A DNA stretch of 14,814 nt from Lachnoclostridium sp. UBA7097 (GTDB lineage Bacteria > Bacillota > Clostridia > Lachnospirales > Lachnospiraceae): positions 30,224 through 45,037 of the forward strand of contig DKYP01000116.1 in the NCBI GenBank assembly GCA_002499945.1, read 5' to 3'. Of the stretch, positions 6,992 through 13,903 are shown piece after piece. The position numbers and the translations under genes were made by a program. How positions within the stretch are numbered: the stretch's first letter is position 1; each line of letters opens with the position of its first letter. The notes beneath the pieces are model-generated. The model was given only the letters and a program-made list of their open reading frames with translations. It did no database searches and was not told the origin of the DNA.

Positions 6992-7281
6992 AGTTATTAG
7001 AATAATAATCTAAAGGCTGTGAAAAGAAGAGTAAGTAATCCTATGTGCAAAACAGAGAGCCCTGCTGGTGGGAATGGGTGCACAGAATATTACTGAAGAT
7101 GGTCTTGGAGCTGCGTACCGAAGTGGTTATTTGTTGCCACCAAGGCTGCGCCGGGTGCGCCTGTTATAGCGTCACACTGTGATGGCAGTGGCAGAGGTCC
7201 TTTGTTGTGAAGCAGGGGATAAATTAAAGTGGTAACACGGGTAATTCCGTCTTTAAGAGTTTTTCTTAAAGGCGTTTTTTT
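6992..7281 (+). promoter_or_regulatory. T-box riboswitch controlling methionyl-tRNA synthetase
   Basis: The leader senses uncharged tRNA. Stem I has the AGTA S-turn (7031-7034) and the AGAGAGCC / GGTGGGAATGGGTG distal region (about 7054-7082). Its specifier loop is closed by GTAAT/ATTAC above and AAGA/TCTT below. The 3' side of that loop reads TGAAGATGG and contains ATG (Met). The T-box core AAAGTGGTAACACGGG (7226-7241) forms the antiterminator: AAAG with CTTT and ACGG with CCGT, leaving a TGGT bulge. TGGT would pair with an ACCA tail, matching the A discriminator of tRNA-Met. Uncharged tRNA-Met should stabilise this fold and allow metG transcription; otherwise the terminator forms. Confidence 0.93.
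7248..7281 (+). terminator. T-box attenuator terminator
   Basis: An 11-bp stem, 7248-7258 (CGTCTTTAAGA) with 7264-7274 (TCTTAAAGGCG), one G-U pair, 5-nt loop, followed by seven T. Its left arm overlaps the CCGTCTTT strand of the antiterminator, so the two folds exclude each other. Confidence 0.9.
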
Positions 7282-7327
7282 GTGTATTCCATTTTAGAAG
7301 AATAAAATTAGAAAGAGAGGAATTATA

Positions 7328-9307
7328 ATGGCAGAAAAAAAGACGTTTTATTTAACAACAGCGATTGCGTATACTTCTGGCAAACCGCATATTGGCAACA
7401 CATATGAAGCAGTGCTTGCTGACAGTATTGTAAGGTTTAAAAGGCAGCAGGGGTATGATGTGCGTTTCCAGACGGGCACAGATGAGCATGGGCAGAAGAT
7501 TGAGATTAAATCAGAAGAAGCAGGTATTACTCCTAAACAGTTTGTAGATGATGTATCAGGGCAGATTAAAAGTATATGGGATTTAATGAATACGTCATAT
7601 GACAAATTTATACGTACAACAGATAAATACCATGAGAAACAGGTGCAGAAGATTTTTAAGAAACTGTATGAACAAGGTGATATTTATAAGGGATTCTATG
7701 AGGGAATGTATTGTACACCATGTGAATCGTTTTTTACTTCTTCACAGCTTGTTGATGGCAAATGTCCTGACTGTGGCAGGGAGTGCCAGCCGGCAAAGGA
7801 GGAGGCATATTTCCTTAAATTAAGCAAATATGCAGACAGGCTTATAGAGCATATTAATAAAAATCCTGATTTTATACAGCCTGAATCACGTAAAAATGAG
7901 ATGATGAATAATTTCCTTCTCCCAGGGCTCCAGGATTTATGTGTATCACGTACATCATTTAAATGGGGCATTCCTGTGGATTTTGATGAAGGGCATGTTG
8001 TATATGTATGGATAGATGCGCTTAGCAATTATATTACAGGGCTTGGTTATGATGTAGATGGTGGTAATGAATTAGAGGGCGGGGAAGACCTTTTTGCCAA
8101 GTTCTGGCCTGCGGACCTGCACCTTATAGGTAAGGATATACTGCGTTTTCATACTATTTACTGGCCTGTTATGCTTATGGGGCTTGGGCTTCCGCTGCCA
8201 AAGAAGATATTCGGGCATCCGTGGCTTCTGCAGAATGATGGCAAAATGAGCAAGTCTAAGGGGAATGTAATTTATGCAGATGACCTTGTAGATGTATTTG
8301 GCGTAGATGCTGTACGTTATTTTGTACTCCATGAAATGCCGTTTGACAATGACGGGGTAGTTTCATGGGAGCTTATTACAGAAAGGGTTAATTCTGACCT
8401 TGCAAATACACTTGGAAATCTTGTAAACAGGACAATTTCCATGACTAATAAATACCTTGGCGGCGTGGCTGAAAATAAGGGTATAGAAGAACCAGTTGAT
8501 AATGAACTTAAATCTCTTGTAACTGCTGCATATAAAAAGGTTGCAGAAAAAATGGAAAAACTGCGTGTTGCAGATGCAATTACAGAAGTATTTCTGGTAT
8601 TTAAAAGGTGTAACAAATATATAGATGAAACTGAACCCTGGATACTTGGCAAGGATGAAAGTAAAAAAGACAGGCTTTCAACGGTTCTTTACAACCTTAT
8701 AGAAAGCATTGTAACAGGTGCAAGCCTTCTTGAAGCATTTATGCCAGAAACTACAGGAAAAATATTAGGGCAGTTAAATGCAGTTAAAAAGAGCGTTGGT
8801 GATATGGATAAGTTTGGTTTGTATGCACCAGGCACAAAAGTTACAGAAAAACCAGAAATTTTATTTGCAAGGCATGATATGGAAGAGGTGCTTGCAAAGG
8901 CAGAAGAAATCAGTGCACTACAGGCGGCAGCAAATGGTGGTGGCAAGGAAGATGAAGAAGTAATTGATATTGAACCAAAACCAGAAATTACATTTGAGGA
9001 TTTTGAAAAAATGCAGTTCCAGGTTGGCGAGATTATAGCATGTGAAGAGGTTAAAAAGTCTAAAAAGCTTCTTTGCTCACAGGTTAAAGTTGGAAGCCAG
9101 GTAAAACAGATTGTATCAGGGATAAAGCAGTATTATAAAGCAGAGGAAATGGTTGGAAAGAAGGTAATGGTCCTTGTAAACCTTAAGCCGGCAAAACTTG
9201 CGGGGGTTTTATCAGAAGGAATGCTTCTTTGTGCTGAAGATGCTGATGGAAACCTTGCGCTTGTGTCACCTGAGAAAAATATGCCAGCGGGTGCAGAAAT
9301 CTGTTAA
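7328..9307 (+). CDS. metG: Methionyl-tRNA synthetase
   Basis: MetRS charges tRNA-Met with methionine in an ATP-dependent reaction, supplying both initiation and elongation. The 659-residue protein has the class I signatures HIGN (21-24) and KMSKS (306-310, in GKMSKSKGNV). It carries a four-cysteine zinc knuckle, C129-x2-C132 and C146-x2-C149, in the connective peptide. The anticodon-binding helical region (about 360-520) contains the NLVNR and DETEPW motifs. After an acidic linker, residues ~555-659 form a C-terminal tRNA-binding OB-fold (EFEKMQFQVGEI...LLCAEDADG), as in dimeric bacterial MetRS. Start ATG 7328 lies behind AGAGAGG. Expression is governed by the T-box directly upstream. No terminator is visible after the stop, so some read-through into the next gene is possible. 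Confidence 0.98.
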   Translation: MAEKKTFYLTTAIAYTSGKPHIGNTYEAVLADSIVRFKRQQGYDVRFQTGTDEHGQKIEIKSEEAGITPKQFVDDVSGQIKSIWDLMNTSYDKFIRTTDKYHEKQVQKIFKKLYEQGDIYKGFYEGMYCTPCESFFTSSQLVDGKCPDCGRECQPAKEEAYFLKLSKYADRLIEHINKNPDFIQPESRKNEMMNNFLLPGLQDLCVSRTSFKWGIPVDFDEGHVVYVWIDALSNYITGLGYDVDGGNELEGGEDLFAKFWPADLHLIGKDILRFHTIYWPVMLMGLGLPLPKKIFGHPWLLQNDGKMSKSKGNVIYADDLVDVFGVDAVRYFVLHEMPFDNDGVVSWELITERVNSDLANTLGNLVNRTISMTNKYLGGVAENKGIEEPVDNELKSLVTAAYKKVAEKMEKLRVADAITEVFLVFKRCNKYIDETEPWILGKDESKKDRLSTVLYNLIESIVTGASLLEAFMPETTGKILGQLNAVKKSVGDMDKFGLYAPGTKVTEKPEILFARHDMEEVLAKAEEISALQAAANGGGKEDEEVIDIEPKPEITFEDFEKMQFQVGEIIACEEVKKSKKLLCSQVKVGSQVKQIVSGIKQYYKAEEMVGKKVMVLVNLKPAKLAGVLSEGMLLCAEDADGNLALVSPEKNMPAGAEIC

Positions 9308-9315
9308 ATTCTTTA

Positions 9316-9343
9316 TAAAGTAATTAACCATAATTGCCGATAA
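9316..9343 (+). promoter_or_regulatory. Sigma-28 (sigma-D / FliA)-type flagellar promoter
   Basis: TAAA (9316-9319), 16 nt, then GCCGATAA (9336-9343), an exact match to the sigma-28 -10 element. The usual spacing from TAAA to this element is 14-16. It starts 9 nt after metG and gives a leader of about 100 nt for the gene at 9452. No housekeeping promoter of similar quality is visible in 9308-9451. Confidence 0.7.
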
Positions 9344-9386
9344 GTAAAATAAGTATATCTGGTTTTGTGGATAATTATTATATTAA

Positions 9387-9427
9387 AGCGGCTGCCGGGA
9401 TGAGTAAGCGGCGTTCTGGCGGTTGCT
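9387..9427 (+). other. Hairpin in the leader of the sigma-28-type gene
   Basis: AGCGGCTGCC (9387-9396) pairs with GGCGGTTGCT (9418-9427): 10 bp including three G-U, with a 21-nt loop. It ends 14 nt before the GGAG ribosome binding site (9442-9445). The loop and the downstream sequence contain several GGA triplets, the core of CsrA sites; a CsrA role is only a possibility. Confidence 0.45.
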
Positions 9428-9451
9428 ATATATAAGGAAATGGAGTTGCTT

Positions 9452-10711
9452 ATGAATGGATTTATAACCACGGATGGTAATTTTGGAAACCAGGCAGGGC
9501 GGACATATTCTGCTAACGGGAGAAGCAGGACTACAGCTGCTGCAAGGAAGAATGCTGCCAGTGCTTATTCACAGGCAGGCAGCAGGACAAGTGCTAATAG
9601 TGCACAAGGGATAAATAACAGTGCTTATGCACTTCCAGGGAATTTTGCAAGGATTTCTTCTATTGTAAGCCAGGAGGATATAGGGTACTGGATGCAGGAT
9701 GAATCTGTAAATAATGGTGCCGGCATGGCAGAAAGTACAGTAGTGCCACAAGGGAATGCAAAGGATTTTAATGCGGCACAGGAGGCATATGGCAAGCAGG
9801 CACAGGTGGTAAGTAATGGGAACGGGCTGCAGGATGCTATAAATAATGCTGGAACAGAAGATAAAGCAGGGAAGCAGGATGGCGTGCTGACGGATGAGGA
9901 ACTTGCCCTTCTTGCAGAAGAAGAGGAAGGCAAAAAAGGAAACAGGACATATGGTTTTAATGAAGATGATATTGACTATATGAACAGGCTTCTTGAGGAT
10001 ATGAAAAAGGCAAGGGAACGTTATAAAACCAGCAATGAAAAGAACAAAACAGTAAAAAAGGCTTTAAATTACCAGTTTAAGAAAGTTTCTGCTACAATTT
10101 CAAAAGCGAAGAATGTTACACAGGCAGGAAATGCTGTATATAAGGCAAAGAATGCGCTGGTAAGTCTGCGGCGGAAGTCTGCAAGCGGGAAGTATGATTC
10201 ACAGGAAGTTACTATGGCAATAACACATGCAAATAAAATGGTACGTATAGCTAAAGTTAAGCTGGCAAATATGAAAGAAGAGGAAGCTGCTGATAAATAT
10301 GGAAGCCAGGATAAAGCATCAGTTGATTTCAGGGAACAGCGTAAGAAGGAACGCCGCAAGGATGAGGACCTGGAGCTTCTGAAAGCTGATATGGAATATC
10401 TGAAAGCCCAGATTAAATACATCAGAAGCGGCGGAGGAAAGGGCACTTCTTCGGGTGCTATGAATGTAAGCATGAATACTGCAATTAATGCAAGTTATAG
10501 TATTATGAGGAAAGAAGCAGTAAGAGAGAGTATTGAAGAATTTCTGGAAAATAATGATTTAGGAACTACAATGGCGGCAATAGCAGAAAACGTTGATTCA
10601 GCAGTTTCTGCTGCACAGACGTCAGGCAGCCAGACGGTGGCAGCATCTGCCATAACAGGTGCAGCACCAGCATCTGTACCATCAGGCGGCGGTTTTACTA
10701 CACTTATGTAA
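9452..10711 (+). CDS. Cysteine-free coiled-coil protein of unknown function, probably in the flagellar regulon
   Basis: I do not recognise a named family. The 419-residue product has no signal peptide, no membrane segment and no cysteine. Residues 1-135 are low-complexity, rich in Ala, Ser, Asn and Gln. Residues 145-165 are acidic (DEELALLAEEEEG). Residues 170-325 are strongly helical and charged with heptad-like spacing, including YMNRLLEDMKKARERYK, KVSATISKAKNVTQAGNAVYKAK and EDLELLKADMEYLKAQIKYI. After GGGKGTSSG a shorter helix follows (350-370), then an Ala/Ser tail ending GGGFTTLM. I prefer ATG 9452 (GGAG 6 nt upstream) over 9440, whose AAGGAA is only 2 nt away. The sigma-28-type promoter, the absence of cysteine and the disordered Ser/Asn-rich N-terminus would fit a motility-linked or flagellar-exported protein; this is inference. 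The alternative is a cytoplasmic structural protein. Confidence 0.85.
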   Translation: MNGFITTDGNFGNQAGRTYSANGRSRTTAAARKNAASAYSQAGSRTSANSAQGINNSAYALPGNFARISSIVSQEDIGYWMQDESVNNGAGMAESTVVPQGNAKDFNAAQEAYGKQAQVVSNGNGLQDAINNAGTEDKAGKQDGVLTDEELALLAEEEEGKKGNRTYGFNEDDIDYMNRLLEDMKKARERYKTSNEKNKTVKKALNYQFKKVSATISKAKNVTQAGNAVYKAKNALVSLRRKSASGKYDSQEVTMAITHANKMVRIAKVKLANMKEEEAADKYGSQDKASVDFREQRKKERRKDEDLELLKADMEYLKAQIKYIRSGGGKGTSSGAMNVSMNTAINASYSIMRKEAVRESIEEFLENNDLGTTMAAIAENVDSAVSAAQTSGSQTVAASAITGAAPASVPSGGGFTTLM

Positions 10712-10714
10712 TTT

Positions 10715-10748
10715 ATACTCAACGCCGGTGAAACCGGCAGTTGAGTAT
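10715..10748. terminator. Perfect-arm hairpin after the coiled-coil gene
   Basis: ATACTCAACGCCGGT (10715-10729) pairs with ACCGGC-A-GTTGAGTAT (10733-10748): 15 bp with one bulged A and a 3-nt loop, starting 4 nt after the stop codon. No T-run follows on either strand, so classic intrinsic termination is uncertain. Confidence 0.55.
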
Positions 10749-10749
10749 T

Positions 10750-10798
10750 GCGCCGGTCGCAGCCGCAAAGCGGCATAATTCCTTATGCGGCCGTGCGC
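10750..10798. repeat. Compound GC-rich palindrome
   Basis: GCGC-CGG (10750-10756) pairs with CCG-T-GCGC (10791-10798). Inside, GCCGC (10762-10766) can pair with GCGGC at 10770-10774 or with GCGGC at 10787-10791, and GCATAA (10773-10778) with TTATGC (10783-10788). These folds compete. Its GC content contrasts sharply with the surrounding AT-rich DNA. Confidence 0.5.
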
Positions 10799-10803
10799 AT
10801 CCG

Positions 10804-10843
10804 AATATACTGCACGGTAAATTTTTCTAGCGTGCAGTATATT
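10804..10843. terminator. 13-bp perfect inverted repeat at the end of the lacI-like gene
   Basis: AATATACTGCACG (10804-10816) and CGTGCAGTATATT (10831-10843) are exact complements around a 14-nt loop that is AT-rich. The right arm covers the first two bases (10842-10843) of the minus-strand stop codon. It is the natural terminator position for the regulator, although the minus strand lacks a following T-run. Confidence 0.55.
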
Positions 10844-11924
10844 AATAATTGTATGTGCAGCTGTCACGTTCAACCAGCCTGCATGGAAGTTCAATACGTA
10901 TATTTTCCCTGTGCCTGCCCGCTTTCCTGTCAAGAAGCAGCATGACAGCAAGGTGTGCCATTTCCTTTTTGGGAATGTCTATTGTGGTAAGCATAGGGGT
11001 TGTTTTCTGGGAAGGGCAGATGTTATCAATAGATATTACTGATGGCAGATACCCTCTCTTTTTATTGGATTTTAAAGCATTTAATACGCCTATGGCGGTA
11101 ATGTCGTTGGCACAGAATACCGCAGAAGGCCTTTCTTTGGATTTTATTATATCTTCCATAACCATAAAACCTTCCTTTTCGGTCTGTCCGGTCTGGTGTA
11201 CATTGGCATAATTTAAGGGTATCTTATGGTCAAGAAGTGTCTGGTAATAACCTGTGTACCTTGATTCAAATGTGCAGTCGCCTATATATGCAATGTTATT
11301 GTGTCCAAGCTTTATAAGGTATTCTACAGCTTTTCTTGCAGCAGTTATACCATTGCATATTACCTCATCATACTCATAATCTGTAGGGTTTCTGTCTATC
11401 CCTGCTATATAAGGGTATCTTTTCTTAAGGACAGGAAAAAGCCCCTGTGGGCATTTTCCAAGCAGGATAAGCCCTGTATTACGTTTTTTGGAAATAAATG
11501 CAGGTGAAGCGGCAGGGCTTTCCTCAATTACTTTTGAGGATGTTTTATAAGGCACAGCCTTCGTGGAGGCATCTTTTTCACTAAGTGACATAATATCAGT
11601 AAAATTTAAAGTTTCACCAAGCAAAGTGTTACTGGCAAGGAGTTCTTCCTTAATATGTATAAAAAGTTCAGCAAAAAACGGGTCTTTATCTATTGAGTCA
11701 AAACGGGTAAGTAAAATATCTGCATAGAATGTTTCTTCTGTTGTATTATTTCCCATTCTTAAATTCCTTGCTGCTTCATTTGGGATATATTCAAGTTCTT
11801 TTGCGATTTCCCATATTTTTTCAGACAGCCCTGGTGTATGGCATGTATGGCCAGGCGTGTTTAATACACGTGAAACAGTGGATACTGATGTATTGGCAAG
11901 TTCTGCAATTTTTTTTAATGACAT
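10842..11924 (-). CDS. LacI/GalR-family transcriptional regulator
   Basis: A DNA-binding regulator of 360 residues. The N-terminal helix-turn-helix (MSLKKIAELANTSVSTVSRVLN, 1-22) and hinge helix (NEAARNLR, 49-56) are typical of LacI proteins. The periplasmic-binding-protein-like effector domain follows, with GLILLG (151-156), the hinge strand IAGIDRNP (173-180), KLGHNNIAYIGD (205-216), PSAVFCANDITAIGVLNAL (266-284), SVISIDNI (295-302) and LTTIDIPKKEMAHLAV (312-327). An unusual ~30-residue Ser/Lys-rich insertion (112-145) lies in the first half of that domain. Start ATG 11924 has AAAGGG about 8 nt upstream. It is divergent from the SsuABC-like operon, and two CG-centred palindromes lie in the shared region, so it probably controls itself and perhaps the transporter. 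The ligand is unknown. Confidence 0.93.
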   Translation of the reverse strand: MSLKKIAELANTSVSTVSRVLNTPGHTCHTPGLSEKIWEIAKELEYIPNEAARNLRMGNNTTEETFYADILLTRFDSIDKDPFFAELFIHIKEELLASNTLLGETLNFTDIMSLSEKDASTKAVPYKTSSKVIEESPAASPAFISKKRNTGLILLGKCPQGLFPVLKKRYPYIAGIDRNPTDYEYDEVICNGITAARKAVEYLIKLGHNNIAYIGDCTFESRYTGYYQTLLDHKIPLNYANVHQTGQTEKEGFMVMEDIIKSKERPSAVFCANDITAIGVLNALKSNKKRGYLPSVISIDNICPSQKTTPMLTTIDIPKKEMAHLAVMLLLDRKAGRHRENIRIELPCRLVERDSCTYNY

Positions 11925-12013
11925 ATATAAGCCCTTTCCCTATATAAAAAGTATATAAGATTAGTTTTATGAGAAAACTATAAAAAAGCAGTTGTTTTAA
12001 TTGTATTTATTGT

Positions 12014-12025
12014 GATAACGTTATC
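12014..12025. promoter_or_regulatory. Operator 1, GATAACGTTATC
   Basis: A perfect 12-bp palindrome centred on CG, the classic LacI-family operator form. It lies about 13-24 nt downstream of the predicted lacI-like transcription start, a position suited to autorepression. Confidence 0.65.
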
Positions 12026-12044
12026 TAATTTAGTATTAATAAGT

Positions 12045-12073
12045 ATTATAACACGAAAAGTAATATTTGTTAT
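12045..12073 (-). promoter_or_regulatory. Candidate promoter of the lacI-like gene
   Basis: On the minus strand: ATAACA (12073-12068), 17 nt, perfect TATAAT (12050-12045). The leader to ATG 11924 is about 110 nt and contains operator 1 and a small hairpin (TAGTTTT 11962-11968 / AAAACTA 11974-11980). Confidence 0.5.
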
Positions 12074-12102
12074 ATTAGCATTTTATAAGGGAAAAATCAA
12101 GT

Positions 12103-12114
12103 GGTAACGTTATC
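12103..12114. promoter_or_regulatory. Operator 2, GGTAACGTTATC
   Basis: Differs from operator 1 at one position, with the centre 89 bp away. It lies upstream of the best -10 candidate for the transporter operon. Two operators in one divergent region could support DNA looping or separate control of each promoter. Confidence 0.6.
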
Positions 12115-12130
12115 ATATATAGTTGTTAAT

Positions 12131-12159
12131 TTCTGGATATATTTATCGTAAACTATGAT
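12131..12159 (+). promoter_or_regulatory. Tentative promoter of the transporter operon
   Basis: -10 TATGAT (12154-12159) with a poor -35, TTCTGG (12131-12136), at 17-nt spacing. The weak -35 would fit a promoter needing an activator. Operator 2 lies 16 bp upstream of this -35. Confidence 0.35.
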
Positions 12160-12188
12160 ACATTGAATGAAGTAAGGAGGTTTTAATT

Positions 12189-13169
12189 ATGATAAAGAAT
12201 AATTTAAAAAAGATTTTATTAACAGGTCTTATTGCAGTAACGGCCTTTGGTGTTGCCGGATGTGGAAAGGGTTCTGATAAGGAAAAAGAAGTAAATGTTG
12301 GTTATTTTAATAATATTACCCATGCGCAGGCACTCCTTATGAAAGCAGAGGGTACGCTTGATAAAAGCCTTGGAGATGATGTAAATGTAAAATGGACTGC
12401 ATTTAATGCTGGTCCTGCGGAGGTTGAAGCATTATTTTCTGGTGATATAGATATAGGGTATATCGGGCCTGTACCTGCTATAAGCGCAAATGTTAAGTCA
12501 AAAGGTGATGTAGTAATTATATCAAGCGCAACAAAAGGTGGTGCAGTGCTTGTTAAGAGAAAAGGTGCAGATATTAACAGCGTGGCAGATTTAGATGGAA
12601 AAACAGTTGCCATACCACAGATTGGAAATACACAGCATCTTTGCCTTTTAAAGCTGCTTGCAGATAATAACCTTAAACCTGATACAAGCGGGGGTACAGT
12701 TAAGGTAAGCGCAGTTGCCAATGCTGATGTTGCCAATACAATGGAGCGTGGTGATATTGATGCTGCACTTGTGCCAGAACCATGGGGTGCTACACTTCTT
12801 GAAAATGACGCAGAAATGGTTCTTGATTATAATGAGATTTATGAGAATGGTGAGTATGATGTTGCAGTTGTTGTTGTAAGAAAGGAGTTTATGGATGAAA
12901 ACCCTGAAATTGTTGATAAATTTCTTAAACAGCATGAGGAAGCAACCAAGAAAGTAAATGATGACAGGGAAAATTCCCTTAAGACAATTAATAATGAATT
13001 AAAAGAAGCTACAGGAAAGGCTCTTGGAGAAGATATTATAAGCAAGGCCTTTGAGCGTATTGGTGTAAGCACAGAAGTTAACGAACCGTCTGTTACTGGT
13101 TTTGCAGATATAAGCAAGTCAGAAGGGTTTATTTCTGAACTGCCGGAAGGAGAACTTATATGGCATTAG
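12189..13169 (+). CDS. SsuA/TauA/NrtA-like ABC transporter substrate-binding lipoprotein
   Basis: The extracytoplasmic binding protein of an ABC importer, 326 residues. It has a lipoprotein signal: KNNLKKILLTGLIAVTAF then the lipobox VAGC, with Cys25 as the lipidation site. The mature part follows the aliphatic-sulfonate/nitrate/taurine binder fold: VNVGYFNNITHAQALL (35-50), the strongly typical GPAEVEALFSGDIDIGYIGPVPA, then VADLDGKTVAIPQIGNTQH and GDIDAALVPEPWGA. The true ligand cannot be fixed from sequence; sulfonates, nitrate-like anions and thiamine-precursor pyrimidines are all bound by relatives. Start ATG 12189 follows a near-perfect AAGGAGG. The 3' end overlaps the ATPase gene by 10 nt, so the genes are translationally coupled. 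A LacI-type regulator next door is unusual for a sulfonate importer. Confidence 0.93.
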   Translation: MIKNNLKKILLTGLIAVTAFGVAGCGKGSDKEKEVNVGYFNNITHAQALLMKAEGTLDKSLGDDVNVKWTAFNAGPAEVEALFSGDIDIGYIGPVPAISANVKSKGDVVIISSATKGGAVLVKRKGADINSVADLDGKTVAIPQIGNTQHLCLLKLLADNNLKPDTSGGTVKVSAVANADVANTMERGDIDAALVPEPWGATLLENDAEMVLDYNEIYENGEYDVAVVVVRKEFMDENPEIVDKFLKQHEEATKKVNDDRENSLKTINNELKEATGKALGEDIISKAFERIGVSTEVNEPSVTGFADISKSEGFISELPEGELIWH

Positions 13170-13903
13170 TACTTAAGGGGCTTAAAAAACATTTTGAGAA
13201 TAGTGAAAAAGCGACTCTTAATGAAATAGACCTGGAAATTGAAAGCGGGGAGTTTGTCTGTATAGTAGGGGCGTCAGGCTGTGGCAAAAGTACACTTTTA
13301 AACCTTGTGGCAGGGCTTGAAAAACCTACAGGCGGGCAAATACTGCTTGATGGTGAAGAAGTAAACGGGCCTGGTGCAGACAGGACAGTTATGTTCCAGG
13401 AACATGGGCTTTTCCCATGGCTTAACGTTATAGAAAATGTCAAGTTTGGAATGAAACTTGCTGGTGTCCCGAAGGAAGAGCAGGAGAAGAAAGCCATGCA
13501 TTACCTTGAAATGGTGCATTTACAGGATTATAAAGATTATCCTATACACCAGATTTCGGGAGGCATGAGGCAGAGGACTGCACTTGCAAGGGCACTTACT
13601 ATGGATTCAAAAGTCCTGCTTATGGATGAACCGTTTTCTGCCCTTGATAAGCAGACATCAAACAGGCTCAGGGAAGAACTGCAGAGAATCTGGATGGAAA
13701 CAAAGAAAACAATTTTATTTATAACACATAGTGTTGAAGAAGCAGTATACCTTGGTGACAGGGTAGTTGCACTTTCCCCTGATACAGGGCGTATAGCAAG
13801 CATAATAAGTATTGACATACCAAGGCCAAGACATGTCTATTCACCTGAGTTTGTTGAATTAAGGCACCAGATTATGGAACAGGTCAGAGGGGAGGCTGTC
13901 TGA
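13160..13903 (+). CDS. SsuB/TauB-like ABC transporter ATPase
   Basis: The cytoplasmic ATPase subunit of the importer, 247 residues. All ABC motifs are intact: Walker A GASGCGKST (37-45), Q-loop Gln80 in MFQEHGLFPW (the FPW extension is typical of the nitrate/sulfonate/taurine group), signature SGGMRQR (133-139), Walker B VLLMDEP (152-158), D-loop SALD and switch His190 in ITHSVEEAVYLGDRV. Start ATG 13160 sits inside the end of the binding-protein gene, with GGAAGGAG 8 nt upstream. Its stop TGA shares one base with the ATG of the permease gene. Order and overlaps indicate a single transcript and coupled translation. Confidence 0.96.
   Translation: MALVLKGLKKHFENSEKATLNEIDLEIESGEFVCIVGASGCGKSTLLNLVAGLEKPTGGQILLDGEEVNGPGADRTVMFQEHGLFPWLNVIENVKFGMKLAGVPKEEQEKKAMHYLEMVHLQDYKDYPIHQISGGMRQRTALARALTMDSKVLLMDEPFSALDKQTSNRLREELQRIWMETKKTILFITHSVEEAVYLGDRVVALSPDTGRIASIISIDIPRPRHVYSPEFVELRHQIMEQVRGEAV

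Noticed and set aside
12014..12114. The two palindromes as catabolite (CcpA/cre) sites
   Set aside because: They keep the CG centre, but both are nearly identical and flank the adjacent LacI-family gene, so sites for that local regulator are the simpler reading; CcpA binding is not excluded.
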